Part shown: positions 1 through 9,862 of the stretch, piece after piece
How positions within the stretch are numbered: position 1 is the stretch's first letter
How the letters are laid out: each line of letters starts with the position of its first letter
DNA from: Sinonovacula constricta
Lineage: Eukaryota > Mollusca > Bivalvia > Cardiida > Solecurtidae
Length of the DNA: 64,000 bases
Reading direction: 5' to 3'
NCBI GenBank assembly: GCA_007844125.1
Contig: CM017557.1
Coordinates: forward strand, 61,513,411 to 61,577,410
The notes under the pieces: generated by a model
What the model was told of the DNA's origin: nothing
What the model saw: the letters and a program-made list of their open reading frames with translations, nothing else
The model's database searches: none
Program-made: the position numbers and the translations under genes

Positions 1-203
1 ATATAGTGATTATCTACGAAGGACTTAGACAATGTGAAGTTTAAAGTTATCCTTATTATGTTAATAGGTTAGAACTCAGAACAGGGACCATGCATTGTAC
101 AGTTAAATAGTCATATCATGCATGCATTTGTTTTATGAAATAATTCCTACGTTTATGTCCAGGATTCATATTTCTTTGTCAAAGATGATGTTTTGTCATG
201 AAA

Positions 204-416
204 TAATGATCATATGTCAAACAATCTTTTTTATATATTTTTTTATTATATGAAATAACTTTATATTTTCAAATATTGTTCATAATTATCCTTTATTGTT
301 ATAAAATAACTAATGATCATATGTCAAACAATCTTTTTTATATATTTTTTTATTTTATGAAATAACTTTATATTTCAAATATTGTTCATAATTATCCTTT
401 ATTGTTATAAAATAAC
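204..416. repeat. Tandem duplication, 107-bp unit, two copies
   Basis: The segment beginning taatgatcatatgtcaaac at 204 is repeated almost exactly from 311, ending in both cases with ttattgttataaaataact. The copies differ by only a base or two, so the duplication is recent. Confidence 0.9.
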
Positions 417-1924
417 TATATTCTTTATAATTTTTTCTTAATAACAGTGCTACATGTATTCCTTTGTCATTAAAATAGAATATTCATTGTCAGCCATCTT
501 TATCATCTCTAAAATTAATTGCTTATGACATAGTATGCTGTTTAAATCATAAAACTAAGAACAAAAAAACAAAACAAAAAAATTAACATAAAAGAAATGC
601 TTTTCTTCTGTTTTCTTTTTTACATAAATAACAAAAAAAAGGGTTACCATGACATAAATAGCAGTACAAAGATGGATAAAAAGGGGGCACAATACAAACA
701 CAATTTTTAGCTTCGGTACATAAATAACCCACAAAAATGGTAACCATGGCAATAACAACCGTACAAAGATGGGGAGACAAGGACATCAAGAAGCAGACTA
801 GATCCATGCACAGGCTGACACCAGGACTTGTCGTCACATGATTGAATGTTTGCGTGCGGCTGCACAATCAGTGTTTGCTCTATTAAGGCAGTCATTTGGC
901 GGCAGTGAAAATTACTTATTGTAACCCATATACGTCTGAACATTATTAGTTGAAGCTCTTTTACAGTAATTCAACGTGTATTAGAGAATAACGTACTAAT
1001 TTGTATAATATTCTGCTGGCATGTTCGGAAGCATTTTTCAAAATAAGTCGACAAAAGAGTTAAGTAAATTAGTTTTGTGTGTATGTGAGACAAAAGTCAT
1101 GGGATGTGTGATGCAAGCTTTTGAGAAGGAAAGCAATCCAACAGTTTTAACATAACAGTTTATTAGCGTTTTGTTTTTACAGAAAGCTCAAGGTGGCAAT
1201 ATTAGATTGACAATGATTAGAATATTGAACTGATGAGGGATCTATCATTATCAGAGTGTCAAAAGCAGAGGGGTCCTCCATTATTTATCTTCTTCAAAGT
1301 ATCTTTGATCTGGGAAAAAATCCGTCTTATGGCATGTCCTTATTTTAGTGACAAAGTTGACTGTTTTATAAATCACTGTGCGTATTAATGGCATGGCGTT
1401 ATTGTTTTTTTTAAACCCTAAATGCAGTTGAATGGCCAAGGGGTAACAGGCTGACGGAGATAGTTGATTTAGCAGAGGAGATAACTTGCTATTTGTCATC
1501 ATTGTCAGCCGGGTTGTATACTGTACAGCCACCTTTGTAGGGTTAGTTGACAAATTATGCCCTGTAGTTGTCATAAAGATATGAACTCCCAGTCCTGACT
1601 GTGAAGATTTAGACAGATGCTAAACATAGCGACCTGTCATGTAAATACAAACATCATACCACCGTGTAACTAATTTATCCTGAGCGATTGAAAAAAAATG
1701 TGGGCATGTTGATAGTTATGTATATCCATTTTTTAGGTAGAGTATAAATTATTTTTATTATGTTAAAATAAATGTAAATGTTTGTTAATTTAAATATTTC
1801 AGCTGATGATTTTTGTATGGTTCAAAACAATTTTTTCTTGACATTTTGATTTTATCCTGTCTGTAGTTGAGGAACAACCCTCATAACCGTAACATTACAC
1901 AAAGTGGCTGAAAATGTTGAGACT

Positions 1925-2135
1925 TTTGGTCTGTTATGTCCTTGAATCGAACCCACAACCTGCAGAGTCAGTCCACAACATGTTACTTCTTGGGTCGGTG
2001 CTCTAGCTATAGCCTTTTTACGCACCTCGTTTTACCTTGTCATTTGTCTGCGAACCTTCTTCATCAATCATAAGCTGGCCTTCACCAATATGACTAATAT
2101 TTATGTGGAGCAATGTAAAGAACCCCAAACAATCT
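1925..2135. mobile_element. SINE remnants (tRNA-like head on minus strand, SINE tail on plus strand)
   Basis: On the minus strand, about 2020-1930 contains a tRNA-like segment with a B-box-like GGTTCGATTC. On the plus strand, 2065-2115 contains agctggccttcaccaatatg, matching the tail of the SINE at 6210 (agctggacgtcgccaatatg). The two halves face opposite ways, so they are probably separate fragments. Confidence 0.45.
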
Positions 2136-3544
2136 AACTACCATCTACAAGCTCTGTTAACTGAAAATATCACCACTAATAATGCTACCTAGTTTGTTCC
2201 TGGTAAGTTTGGGGTAAAAGTCCCATTGCGGCATTATTTTGTTCACTCTTATTATTATCATATGTTATATTGAGAGGGGATCCATTACATTAAGTGACAT
2301 GAATTCACTTGATACCTATCTATCATTCAAGTATATGTTAAGTATAATCAAGTGCCGAAGGACAATATTAATTATTTAACATTTCCTTGTAGGTTTATTC
2401 ATTGCCATAAAAGTAAAAAGAATGTTTTTGAAAATGTTAAATAATTAAATAAATGAGTTCCTGAAAAATGAAATGTGTTCAAATCAGTCCAGGATATTGG
2501 GGGTTGGTTGATATAAAAGCCAATACATCGTGCCAACAGTTTTTAATTGGCAGTGCATGTTTGTTATGTACTTATGGGTGTAGTGCACTTACTGCACATT
2601 TCAAAAAGCTACAAATTGCAAGCGTTTACATACTTGTGAAGCAATAAAAGAGAAAAGTGTTGCATGTTTTGTCCAATGACATAAGTATCTTAATACATTT
2701 TGTGAGTACCTAAATAGATTTTATAAGCATCGGAGATACAAAACACCTAATTGACAGGTAGAGATACTACAAATTAGCAATCAAGCCCATGATTACAGCC
2801 AGCCTCCAGCATCCACCAACAATTAGTTCAGAACAAATAAGCTGAGCTAGTGCTTACAGATGTGTTTGGTCAGTAAATTGGCCAGAGACCAAGTAATTAG
2901 GTCTGAACATGCTAAACTGAATTGATCACAAGGCAAATAGTACAGATCCAGATAAGCCAGCATCTATTAAAAAGCTGGCTAATCAGGTGCTGCACTATTT
3001 ACTGTTAAGACTTTGGCATGTTTACAGATAAAAAAATCCAGTTATATTTGTGTGTCAATGGTAATGTTATCAAATAGCTACAAATTATCATGATTGATCA
3101 AGAAATGTAGCAGTTTAAGGGTCTGGCCAGAGCATCTCACCTGGAATTACCTACAGCCTTTATGTTTAGTTAAGACAGGTGATACAGCAGACAAACTGCA
3201 TGACTTTCCACAGGAAACCTGTTTGCTTAATGTCCCAAAGGGGTCATGATATTTTCTTTGTTGTGGTTACAACCATCCTGTAGAAATGTAAATTTCACAA
3301 TAGCATAAGAACACAGTGTTAGGAGATGTGTCTGAGGACATTGGGTAAATTCATAAAGAACCTTGATTATCTTTTCTTACTTAAAGTAAAAAATTTCCTT
3401 AAATTTGTAAAATCCGGAAAAAATTCTTAGATTAAACAGTTTTATGAAAGAAATTTTAGAAACTGTCCAATATCTAAGGAAATATTTCAAGATTTAAGAA
3501 ATTTTCTTTGTTTATTTCAGAAAAAAATAACTAAGATTCGTCAT

Positions 3545-3665
3545 GAATACAAACCCAGGTGATTGGAGTTGCTGACTTATATGTACATGTAACCACCTTG
3601 CAGCCTCACAACTTATGTTCAAGTCCTGGTTGGGCTGAAATTTTTCAAATGCGGAGCTTTTTCCA
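3545..3665 (+). mobile_element. Diverged tRNA-derived SINE fragment
   Basis: The sequence gattggagttgctgactta followed about 50 bp later by a B-box-like gttcaagtcctggttggg has the spacing of a tRNA-derived RNA polymerase III promoter. The long plus-strand ORF that runs through it is not a gene. Confidence 0.4.
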
Positions 3666-4018
3666 GGTGGTTTCGCCCAGACATTTGTCTCAACACATTA
3701 TTTTATTAACAAATGATAACTTAAAATGGCCAAACTTATATTTTTTGTTAGTTGTTTTAATTTCTATTTTTGTTATTGACATTAAAAAAAAAGAATTCTG
3801 TCCATACAATTTTTTTCGTTATTTTATGAGAGTTCATCTTTCTATTAAAAAGCAACTTACTTGCCCGGATTTAAATATTAACGAGCACACTGTTCAGAAG
3901 GAAAAGGTTCTTTGCTTTATAAAAATCACCACCAGATTTAATACTTGTCTCTTTTCTTCTATGCAGCTATCCGATAATTTCCCTTTTTCCCTGTAGGGAT
4001 ATGAGTCTACAGCAGCTT

Positions 4019-4582
4019 ACCCACACCAAAACCGCAAGCTTAAATAAGCTTGCGGCAAGTTTGCGACAAGATTGCGGTAAGATTGCAACCAAGCGTGTTG
4101 CAATCTTATTTAAGCTTGCGGTAAGATTGCGATAAGAAAGCCGCAATCTTAAAATTAAGCTTGCAAGGTTGCGATAGGAACCATTACGATCTTGATTGCT
4201 CGCTTGACTGCTCGCTTGCAAGCTTGCGCAATCATGCCAAGCGAGCGGTTTGGCTCGCTTAGAAGCAAGCGAGCGGTTTGGCTCGCTTAAAAGCTCGCTT
4301 GCACGCTTGGCAAGCTTGCAAGGTTGCGATAGGAACCATTACGATCTTAATTGCTCGCTTGCAAGCTTGCGCAATCATGCCAAGCGAGCGATTTGGCTCG
4401 CTTAGAAGCTCGCTTGCACGCTTGCAAGGTTGCGATAGGAACCTTTACGAGCTTGATTGCTCGCTTGCAAGCTTGCGCAATCATGCCAAGTGAGCGGTTT
4501 GACTCGCTTGCTCACTTATCCCATGCGTGCGGTTTGGCACGCTTGCAAGCTTGTGCTATCATCCCAAGCTTGTGGGTTGTTT
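4019..4582 (+). mobile_element. GCTTGC-rich structured element, copy 1
   Basis: A 560-bp block almost entirely built from aagcttgc/gcaagctt, tcgcttgc/gcaagcga and ttgcgata words, so it can fold on itself in many ways. It contains internal near-identical repeats (for example gcgcaatcatgccaagcgag at about 4225, 4370 and 4475; gttgcgataggaacc at about 4157, 4325 and 4430). Its left end is CCCACACCAAAACCGC. The second copy at 8741-9019 ends with the reverse complement, GTTTTGGTGTGGG, so this is a terminus shared by two opposite-facing copies. The right end here, ttgtgggttg, is only weakly like it. Best described as a non-autonomous, fold-back-type DNA element or a satellite seed; no coding capacity. 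Confidence 0.6.
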
Positions 4583-5599
4583 TTTTCTTTGCTTGATCAA
4601 ATCCGTTGAGTGGCTAAGGTTGTGGCTAGATTGACATAAATAAAATCACTAGATAACATTTGTGGTTTTCACTTAAAAATCCAATGCAACAAAAAATTTA
4701 CAGGGAAAATAACACAACAGAAAGATACTAAATATATTCCACTTTAATTAAAGACAATGGCAAAAAACACAAAGAAGAAGTGGTCATTTATTAAAGGAAA
4801 CAACTAAAAGATGCTTATCAATTAATTTATATTCTTAACCCATAGCTCGCTAAGCACTTATTATTAATGAGAAAGCATGACAAGCCATTTTCGGGGGTCT
4901 AGCGAATAGGATTTTAAATGATTAAATCAAACTTATGTATCAATTTATTTATCATTAAGAATAAAATACATACAATGCACTCAAGAAATAGTACCACAGG
5001 TATTGTGTTCAAAAACAGTTCATAGTCAGTTCTTGTTGATTTCTCAGATGACAACTCTAGTTCAGCTTGAGGGAATCTTGCATCCTTCCTCTTACCTGCA
5101 CAGCAAATGTATTTTTTCTCCAATTACGTCTGAAAAAGAAAAAAAATCCAACATTCTGCATTATTTAATTTTTTTTTTCCTTACCTGATTTTTTATTTAG
5201 CAATGAAAGATTTATTTAGTATGTAAGGGTCTTGTGTTATTTGTACCACACAGGCACCTAATGATTTTTCAGTCAAATTTAGATGCAGAGTAAGTGTTCA
5301 CAGATTGAAAGAAATAGATTGGAAATTTTACAAAAAACAAGGAAACAAACAAAAAACCTTATTAGATGCTGACACAAACTTTAACAGCTTTGGTCATAAT
5401 GCAAACTTGCCTATTCTTTAAAACAGCAATTTGAAAACAGCAACAAATAACAGGAGCTATAGGCAAAAGCACCCCCATATTTTATATGTTTAAAGCCTGA
5501 GCTGAGAAATGCTGAACTAACTAAAAAGTAAAGCTTAACAAAATACTATCTTGGTTATTTTATAAGCATTAAAATGCACAAAGGGGTAAAAGTAAAACA

Positions 5600-5870
5600 C
5601 CAGACCTGGTAGTGCAATCCGTAGAGTGCCGGCTCCTGGTACTAGAGGCATTGGGTTCAGTCTGGGCTGCAACATACCAAAGTCATGTTAAATGGCAGTG
5701 TTATTGCTCCCTTGCTAATACTCAAGCAAATATACAGCTAGTTCTATGACTAGTCAGTCAGGTGTCAGGATAATGTGACTGGGTGTATCATGCCAGGTGT
5801 TCATGGCATGCTAAAATCAGTAAAAACAGCTTTATATTGGCTTCAATTGAACACTGTCTTCAAATAAATT
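5600..5870 (+). mobile_element. tRNA-derived SINE, left arm of a snap-back pair
   Basis: The tRNA-like head at 5606-5670 (ctggtagtgcaatccgtag ... gggttcagtctgggctgc) is followed by a tail at 5758-5865 containing ggtgtcaggataatgtgact and ggcatgctaaaatcag. The tail is matched in reverse complement at 5938-6045. Confidence 0.6.
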
Positions 5871-5899
5871 GTTGGTGGTTTGATTGTTTATTAGGTTTA

Positions 5900-6052
5900 T
5901 TGAGCCACCAACAGTAGTACTGGTATTTCAGTTATCTGGAGACGGTGTTCACTTGAAGCAGATATAGTGCTGCCTTCACTGTGTATAGCATGCCATAAAC
6001 AAATAACATGATACCACATCCAGTCATATTATCCTGACACCAGGCCAACCAT
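5900..6052 (-). mobile_element. Inverted copy of the SINE tail
   Basis: The reverse complement reads ggtgtcaggataatatgact, ggcatgctatacacagtg and gcttcaagtgaacaccgtct, parallel to the left copy at 5758-5865. The inner arms tgttggtgg (5872) and ccaccaaca (5906) also pair. The two together form a hairpin of roughly 290 bp. Confidence 0.65.
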
Positions 6053-6209
6053 AAACACACAGATAAATAAAAAGCCAGTAAATTTAAAATGTATGGTTAT
6101 TACAGCAAGATTATTTTTTTATTAATGTAAGTGAATACAGAGAACAAAGGAAATTGAAATTTAAAATATACCAACTAATTTTAATATTATAATATTGCAA
6201 TCAAAACAG

Positions 6210-6390
6210 GGGCGCCCATGGCCGAGCGGTTAGAATCGCTGACTTGAAGCTCCTCAGCCCCTCACCGCTTGGGTTCGAGTCCTAGTCGGGGTGAGAACTT
6301 CCATGTAGGGAGGTTTTCCTCCACCAATAATTAGCTGGACGTCGCCAATATGGCCATGTAACAAAAAATCAAACAAAACCAAAACAACAT
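6210..6390 (+). mobile_element. SINE with tRNA-Ser-like head
   Basis: The A box TGGCCGAGCGGTTA (6219-6232), an anticodon-loop-like gacttgaagc and the B box GGGTTCGAGTCC (6271-6282) resemble tRNA-Ser(UGA) with a long variable arm. The acceptor ends do not pair, so it is not a functional tRNA. A lineage-type tail follows (ccaccaataattagctgg ... gtcgccaatatgg), ending in an A-rich tract. Confidence 0.75.
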
Positions 6391-6510
6391 AATTTATGAT
6401 TTCCCAAAAATGACATCTTCATGTACCAACAGCTGTGCCATGCAATTAATAATAAACATGGTAGTGCTAAAAGGTAGCAAATGCATTAATACAAGAACTG
6501 GTACAAATGG

Positions 6511-6640
6511 TCAAAATGTTACATAGTTATCTAAGCACCTTTTGTCTGTCATCCATGCGTTGCTCTTCACTGGCCTCCTTATTGACATCCGTCTGCATCT
6601 CCGATTCTTTTTTTGTTCACTTGCATCTGGCTGTTTCAAA
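6511..6640 (-). CDS. Candidate second/last exon of the small minus-strand gene
   Basis: The acceptor ttattttctgtaatag/TTTGAAAC is followed by a frame that fits the phase left by the exon at 7190-7263. It gives LKQPDASEQKKNRRCRR, a very basic stretch MSIRRPVKS, then NAWMTDKR...YVTF and TGA. The joined product would be about 53 residues. Another frame of the same exon (MQTDVNKEASEEQRMDDRQK) looks equally protein-like but has an in-frame stop upstream, so the true frame is uncertain. No canonical minus-strand polyadenylation signal was seen just downstream. Family not recognised. Confidence 0.25.
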
Positions 6641-7189
6641 CTATTACAGAAAATAAAATACTTTACATGAGTGGCAATTACATACATCATGTACAAGTGT
6701 ACAAGTTATCTTGGATATCTCTATTACCGGTGACCTAAATTTATTTTTTTAACACAACAATGTAATCAACAACAAAAAATATTGTGTAGCCACTTGAAAC
6801 CGTTTTATGTGCCTTTATTCCTATAGTATGGAATGTATCCATGTGTAATGTCCGGTAACTGGATATTACCGTTAATAGGGTCACTCTAAAATAAACAATA
6901 TTACAAAAATGTCTTACGTTTGAACTTGTCAGAACCGTATCAACTCTAACTGAGGCATAAATTAAATATACAGTAGAAAACACATGTTTATGGAAAAGTC
7001 AACGGTTTCAGAAAACGTTTGTGATAAGAAAAAACTAAAGTGAAATGTCGGAACTGAAAAAGATCGTGAAAACATTTGACACGTTAATTTTGCATTCTAA
7101 ACCGTTAATGTACTAAACTTACTACGTTCAGAAAACCTGATTTAAAATGTGGTGCTTCTTATAATTGTTTAAGTAGATCAATGTCTCAC

Positions 7190-7263
7190 CTCTGCTTAGT
7201 AGTCCAGTGAAGGAAAGTCATTTTTTTTCATCTTTTTCATCACATTTTTTGCATTTCGTTGAA
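7190..7263 (-). CDS. Candidate first exon of a small minus-strand gene
   Basis: Directly downstream, on the minus strand, of the ETS/NRF1 promoter candidate. An ATG at 7221 opens MTFLHWTTKQ plus two bases, then donor CAGAG/gtgagac. Upstream of it are short out-of-frame ATGs. The next acceptor of suitable phase is at 6641, giving the candidate exon at 6511-6640. Coding status is weak: the peptide is short and unrecognised, and the exon could be 5' UTR or part of a non-coding RNA. The promoter context and good donor are the main support. Confidence 0.3.
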
Positions 7264-7300
7264 AATTGGCGCGGCCGGAAGTGTAGACTGCGCATGTGCT
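7264..7300. promoter_or_regulatory. CpG-rich promoter candidate with E2F-, ETS- and NRF1-type sites
   Basis: A sharply GC-rich island in AT-rich surroundings holds, within about 35 bp, TTGGCGCG (E2F-like, 7266-7273), GCCGGAAGTG (strong ETS/GABP consensus, 7274-7283) and TGCGCATGTGC (NRF1-like, 7289-7299). In animals this combination is typical of TATA-less, often bidirectional housekeeping promoters. Both flanks contain a short ATG-started segment followed by a good splice donor: on the minus strand CAGAG/gtgagac at 7190, on the plus strand AATAAA/gtaagag at 7432. It lies within what appears to be a Meis intron, so it may drive nested small genes or non-coding transcripts. Confidence 0.5.
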
Positions 7301-7404
7301 ATTGTAAATCGGGACCGCTCGGCGATTTCTTCGGTTATTTTCCGAAAGTTACGATTGGTTTTACTAAAACACCGTAAAAGCGACTTTAAAACTTTTATTA
7401 TTAA

Positions 7405-7431
7405 ATGGTGTTTATTCACATTCCCAATAAA
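7405..7431 (+). CDS. Candidate first coding exon on the plus strand of the bidirectional promoter
   Basis: About 105 bp downstream of the NRF1-like site on the plus strand, an ATG opens MVFIHIPNK and is followed by a consensus donor AATAAA/gtaagagt in phase 0. Possible acceptors about 70 bp later (catattag, atattag, actgtag) lead into short frames such as TVDLLDQVFERQQQK ending near 7580, followed by a run of ten A. The product would be tiny and is unrecognised. Treat it as a hypothesis tied to the promoter, not as an established gene. Confidence 0.2.
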
Positions 7432-8529
7432 GTAAGAGTGGTTTTAACATGATACTCTACTGTCTGTTCTGTTATTGTGTTGTCATATTAGATATTAGAC
7501 TGTAGATCTACTTGACCAGGTTTTCGAAAGACAACAACAAAAAGTTATTAAAAAAACTGACATCTTTGGAATGAGATAAAAAAAAAATATATATTGTACT
7601 AAGCTATTATTACCAAATCTTTTGTAGCTGTCTTTAATTATAACATAGCTTAAAATTGCTTTTGTGATCAGTCAGATCAAGGTCACTGTAACTCATAACA
7701 GCAATTTGCTTTCCATGTCTACTCAGGATTTAGATAGATATCAAATTTGGAAGTTAACTTGTTTATGGGATGCCAAAGTATGGGATTGTTTTTGTTGTCA
7801 ATTAGTTTGAAGTACTGAGTCACTGTTACTAAATACATTTTATTTTTTTTATGTTCATTATCTTATTTTTTTTTTGAGGATTAATCAGATTAAGTAGTTA
7901 ACTAACTATCTCATGGGAAGAATATGTTTGGAATTGCTTTAGGGATCAATTGTTGTCAAGTTATTAAATATATTTTTGGATTTTCTATAAATAACTCAAG
8001 ATGGGAGTAGGGTATCATTACCAAATTACTTTCTAGGGAGAGTAAATCTGGGACTGTTTTGTATAGGGTTGTGTGATTTCTGTTAAATAATAAATAATGA
8101 CAAAATAAAATTTAAAAAAAATTGGCAGTTAGTATTTAGAGCATTTTTATGTCACATTCTGGTAAGCTTTTTTCAACCAACTGTCCATCTAGCTGCATTA
8201 ACAATTTGCTCGTAAACACTTTAAAGGCTAACGTTTTGATCCAATCTTAACCAACACTGGTGGTCAGAATGTCATTAAATGTTTGTCTGTATGAAATCTT
8301 GGATGAGTTAATAAATAGGTCACATGGTCAAAAAGTAGGTGACTTGGTCAGATCTATAAAAACCTTGAGAACACATTAAAATACTTTTTTGGGGCCTAAT
8401 CTTCACAGAACTTGACCAGAATCTTTGTTTGCAATAAATCTTGATGTGTAACTGTAGGCAAAGATTTGCTTCAACATAACTTGTAATCACTAGAATCCAA
8501 GGCACAGTTGTGAACATTTTGTCTTGTGA

Positions 8530-8645
8530 TTAAATTTTAAAGCCAGTGTCCTCAGGTGAGCGATACAGGGCCATCATAGCTTTCTTGCTGTATATCTGCA
8601 AGTGGAACTGGTCATGCTGGTCAAGTTCTCTTTCAAATGTAATTT
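8530..8645 (-). CDS. Possible terminal exon of an unidentified gene, or exon remnant
   Basis: A minus-strand acceptor (tttgtatttctttaaag/AAATTAC) is followed by 37 codons and a stop, in a frame beginning with two bases of a split codon: ITFERELDQHDQFHLQIY, then SKKAMMALYRSPEDTGFKI. The amphipathic, charged sequence and lack of low complexity look like real coding DNA. Joining it to the Meis exon at 27722 would create an immediate stop, so it is not a Meis exon. No preceding exon was found and no AATAAA lies close downstream. It could be a pseudogene fragment. Family not recognised. Confidence 0.3.
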
Positions 8646-8740
8646 CTTTAAAGAAATACAAAATAAATTTCTTAATGTCTTGGAATAATTTTATGCTTGC
8701 AAGACCACAACCTATCCACAATCCTAATAATAATTAGTTT

Positions 8741-9019
8741 TAAGCTTGCAAGATCGCAAGCTTCTTGCAATCTTCAGTGGAATATAAGATTGCAAGCTTG
8801 CAAGACCGCAAGCTTCTCGCAATCTTAATGGTATTTAAGATTGCGAGAAGTGTGCGAACAAAACCTAACCGCAACCTTAATTTCTATGCAAGCGAGCGTG
8901 CTCGCATCCGCGACCATAATATTTAAGAATTGCAATCTTATTAAGATTGCTACAAGCTTGCGCAAACTTGTCGCAAACTTGTGACGAGCTTGTCGCAAGC
9001 AAGCGTTTTGGTGTGGGTA
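8741..9019 (-). mobile_element. GCTTGC-rich structured element, copy 2 (inverted relative to copy 1)
   Basis: The same vocabulary as copy 1 (aagcttgcaagatcgcaagc, gcaagcgagcgtgctcgc, cttgtcgcaaacttgt) and the same terminus in opposite orientation, GTTTTGGTGTGGG at 9005-9017. Shorter and more diverged; its inner edge may start as early as 8690. Confidence 0.6.
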
Positions 9020-9677
9020 CATTCATGTATCTTGTATTTGCTTGTGGTCATTAAGTACCTCACATTTTCTCCCCTAAAACCAGAGATTATTAAGTTTAAT
9101 TTGTAGTCACTGGAAAATAGCCACTAGAGAATGAGATAGTTTCCTATGATAAGCCAAGTTTAAAACAAGGAAAACACTGCTCCATGGGATTCCTAAGAGA
9201 TTTGCATGGGAAGCAGAAGTATAGAGAGTACATGGGGAAACCATGACGTCTGGACAACCATTTTTCTCTAGATGGCAAGTTGTTTTCCCTTATGTTAGAA
9301 GTAGTCAGCCTTAAAATTGTGTACAGGAGGATTATGTGCATGTTTGTCTCTTTGGCATGGCCCTAAAATTCAGATTTTAAAATATTTATGATACTAGAGT
9401 AAATATAAATCATACAGAAAATCTAAAACATAGTTGTTCTGCTGTTTAGAATATGGAAAATATGCTCTAGGTCTTTTTAATCCTTCTAAGACAGGGTAAA
9501 ATAACATTTTGATATTCGTTTTTTAAAACATTTACATTGGTCAGCTTTTTAGAACTATTGAAAATATGGGTCAAAACAGAAAAAAAAGGATAATGTGAAT
9601 TAAGAGATTGCACTAGTTGCACTGGAGCTTGCCATCCAAATCAAGCTGCAATCTTTTGGCTTACTGGCCACAAATTA

Positions 9678-9862
9678 GGCATCCGTGGTCTAGTGGTTAA
9701 CACGTTGGACTCCAGATCAGTCAGTCCCTAATGTTCAAACCCCATATCTAACCATGGGATATTAGTCCTTGAGCAAGATTATTTACTGCATATTGCTCCA
9801 TGTACTCAGTACCTAAGTATTGGTTCTTCCCAGGACATGGGCAGTTGAAATGAAGGACTATT
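9678..9862 (+). mobile_element. tRNA-derived SINE (second family)
   Basis: The head ggcatccgtggtctagtgg (A box), gactccagatcag like a tRNA-Trp anticodon arm, and B box gttcaaaccccat (9732-9744). The tail is ttgagcaagattatttactg, then tgctccatgtactcag. The same family recurs on the minus strand at 54187-54330. Confidence 0.7.

Noticed and set aside
3559..3996. Longest plus-strand ORF (145 codons)
   Set aside because: It runs through a SINE fragment and AT-rich sequence, has no splice or domain signal, and looks like chance.
6210..6295. Functional tRNA-Ser gene
   Set aside because: The acceptor-stem halves do not pair and a SINE tail and A-rich end follow, so it is a SINE head.
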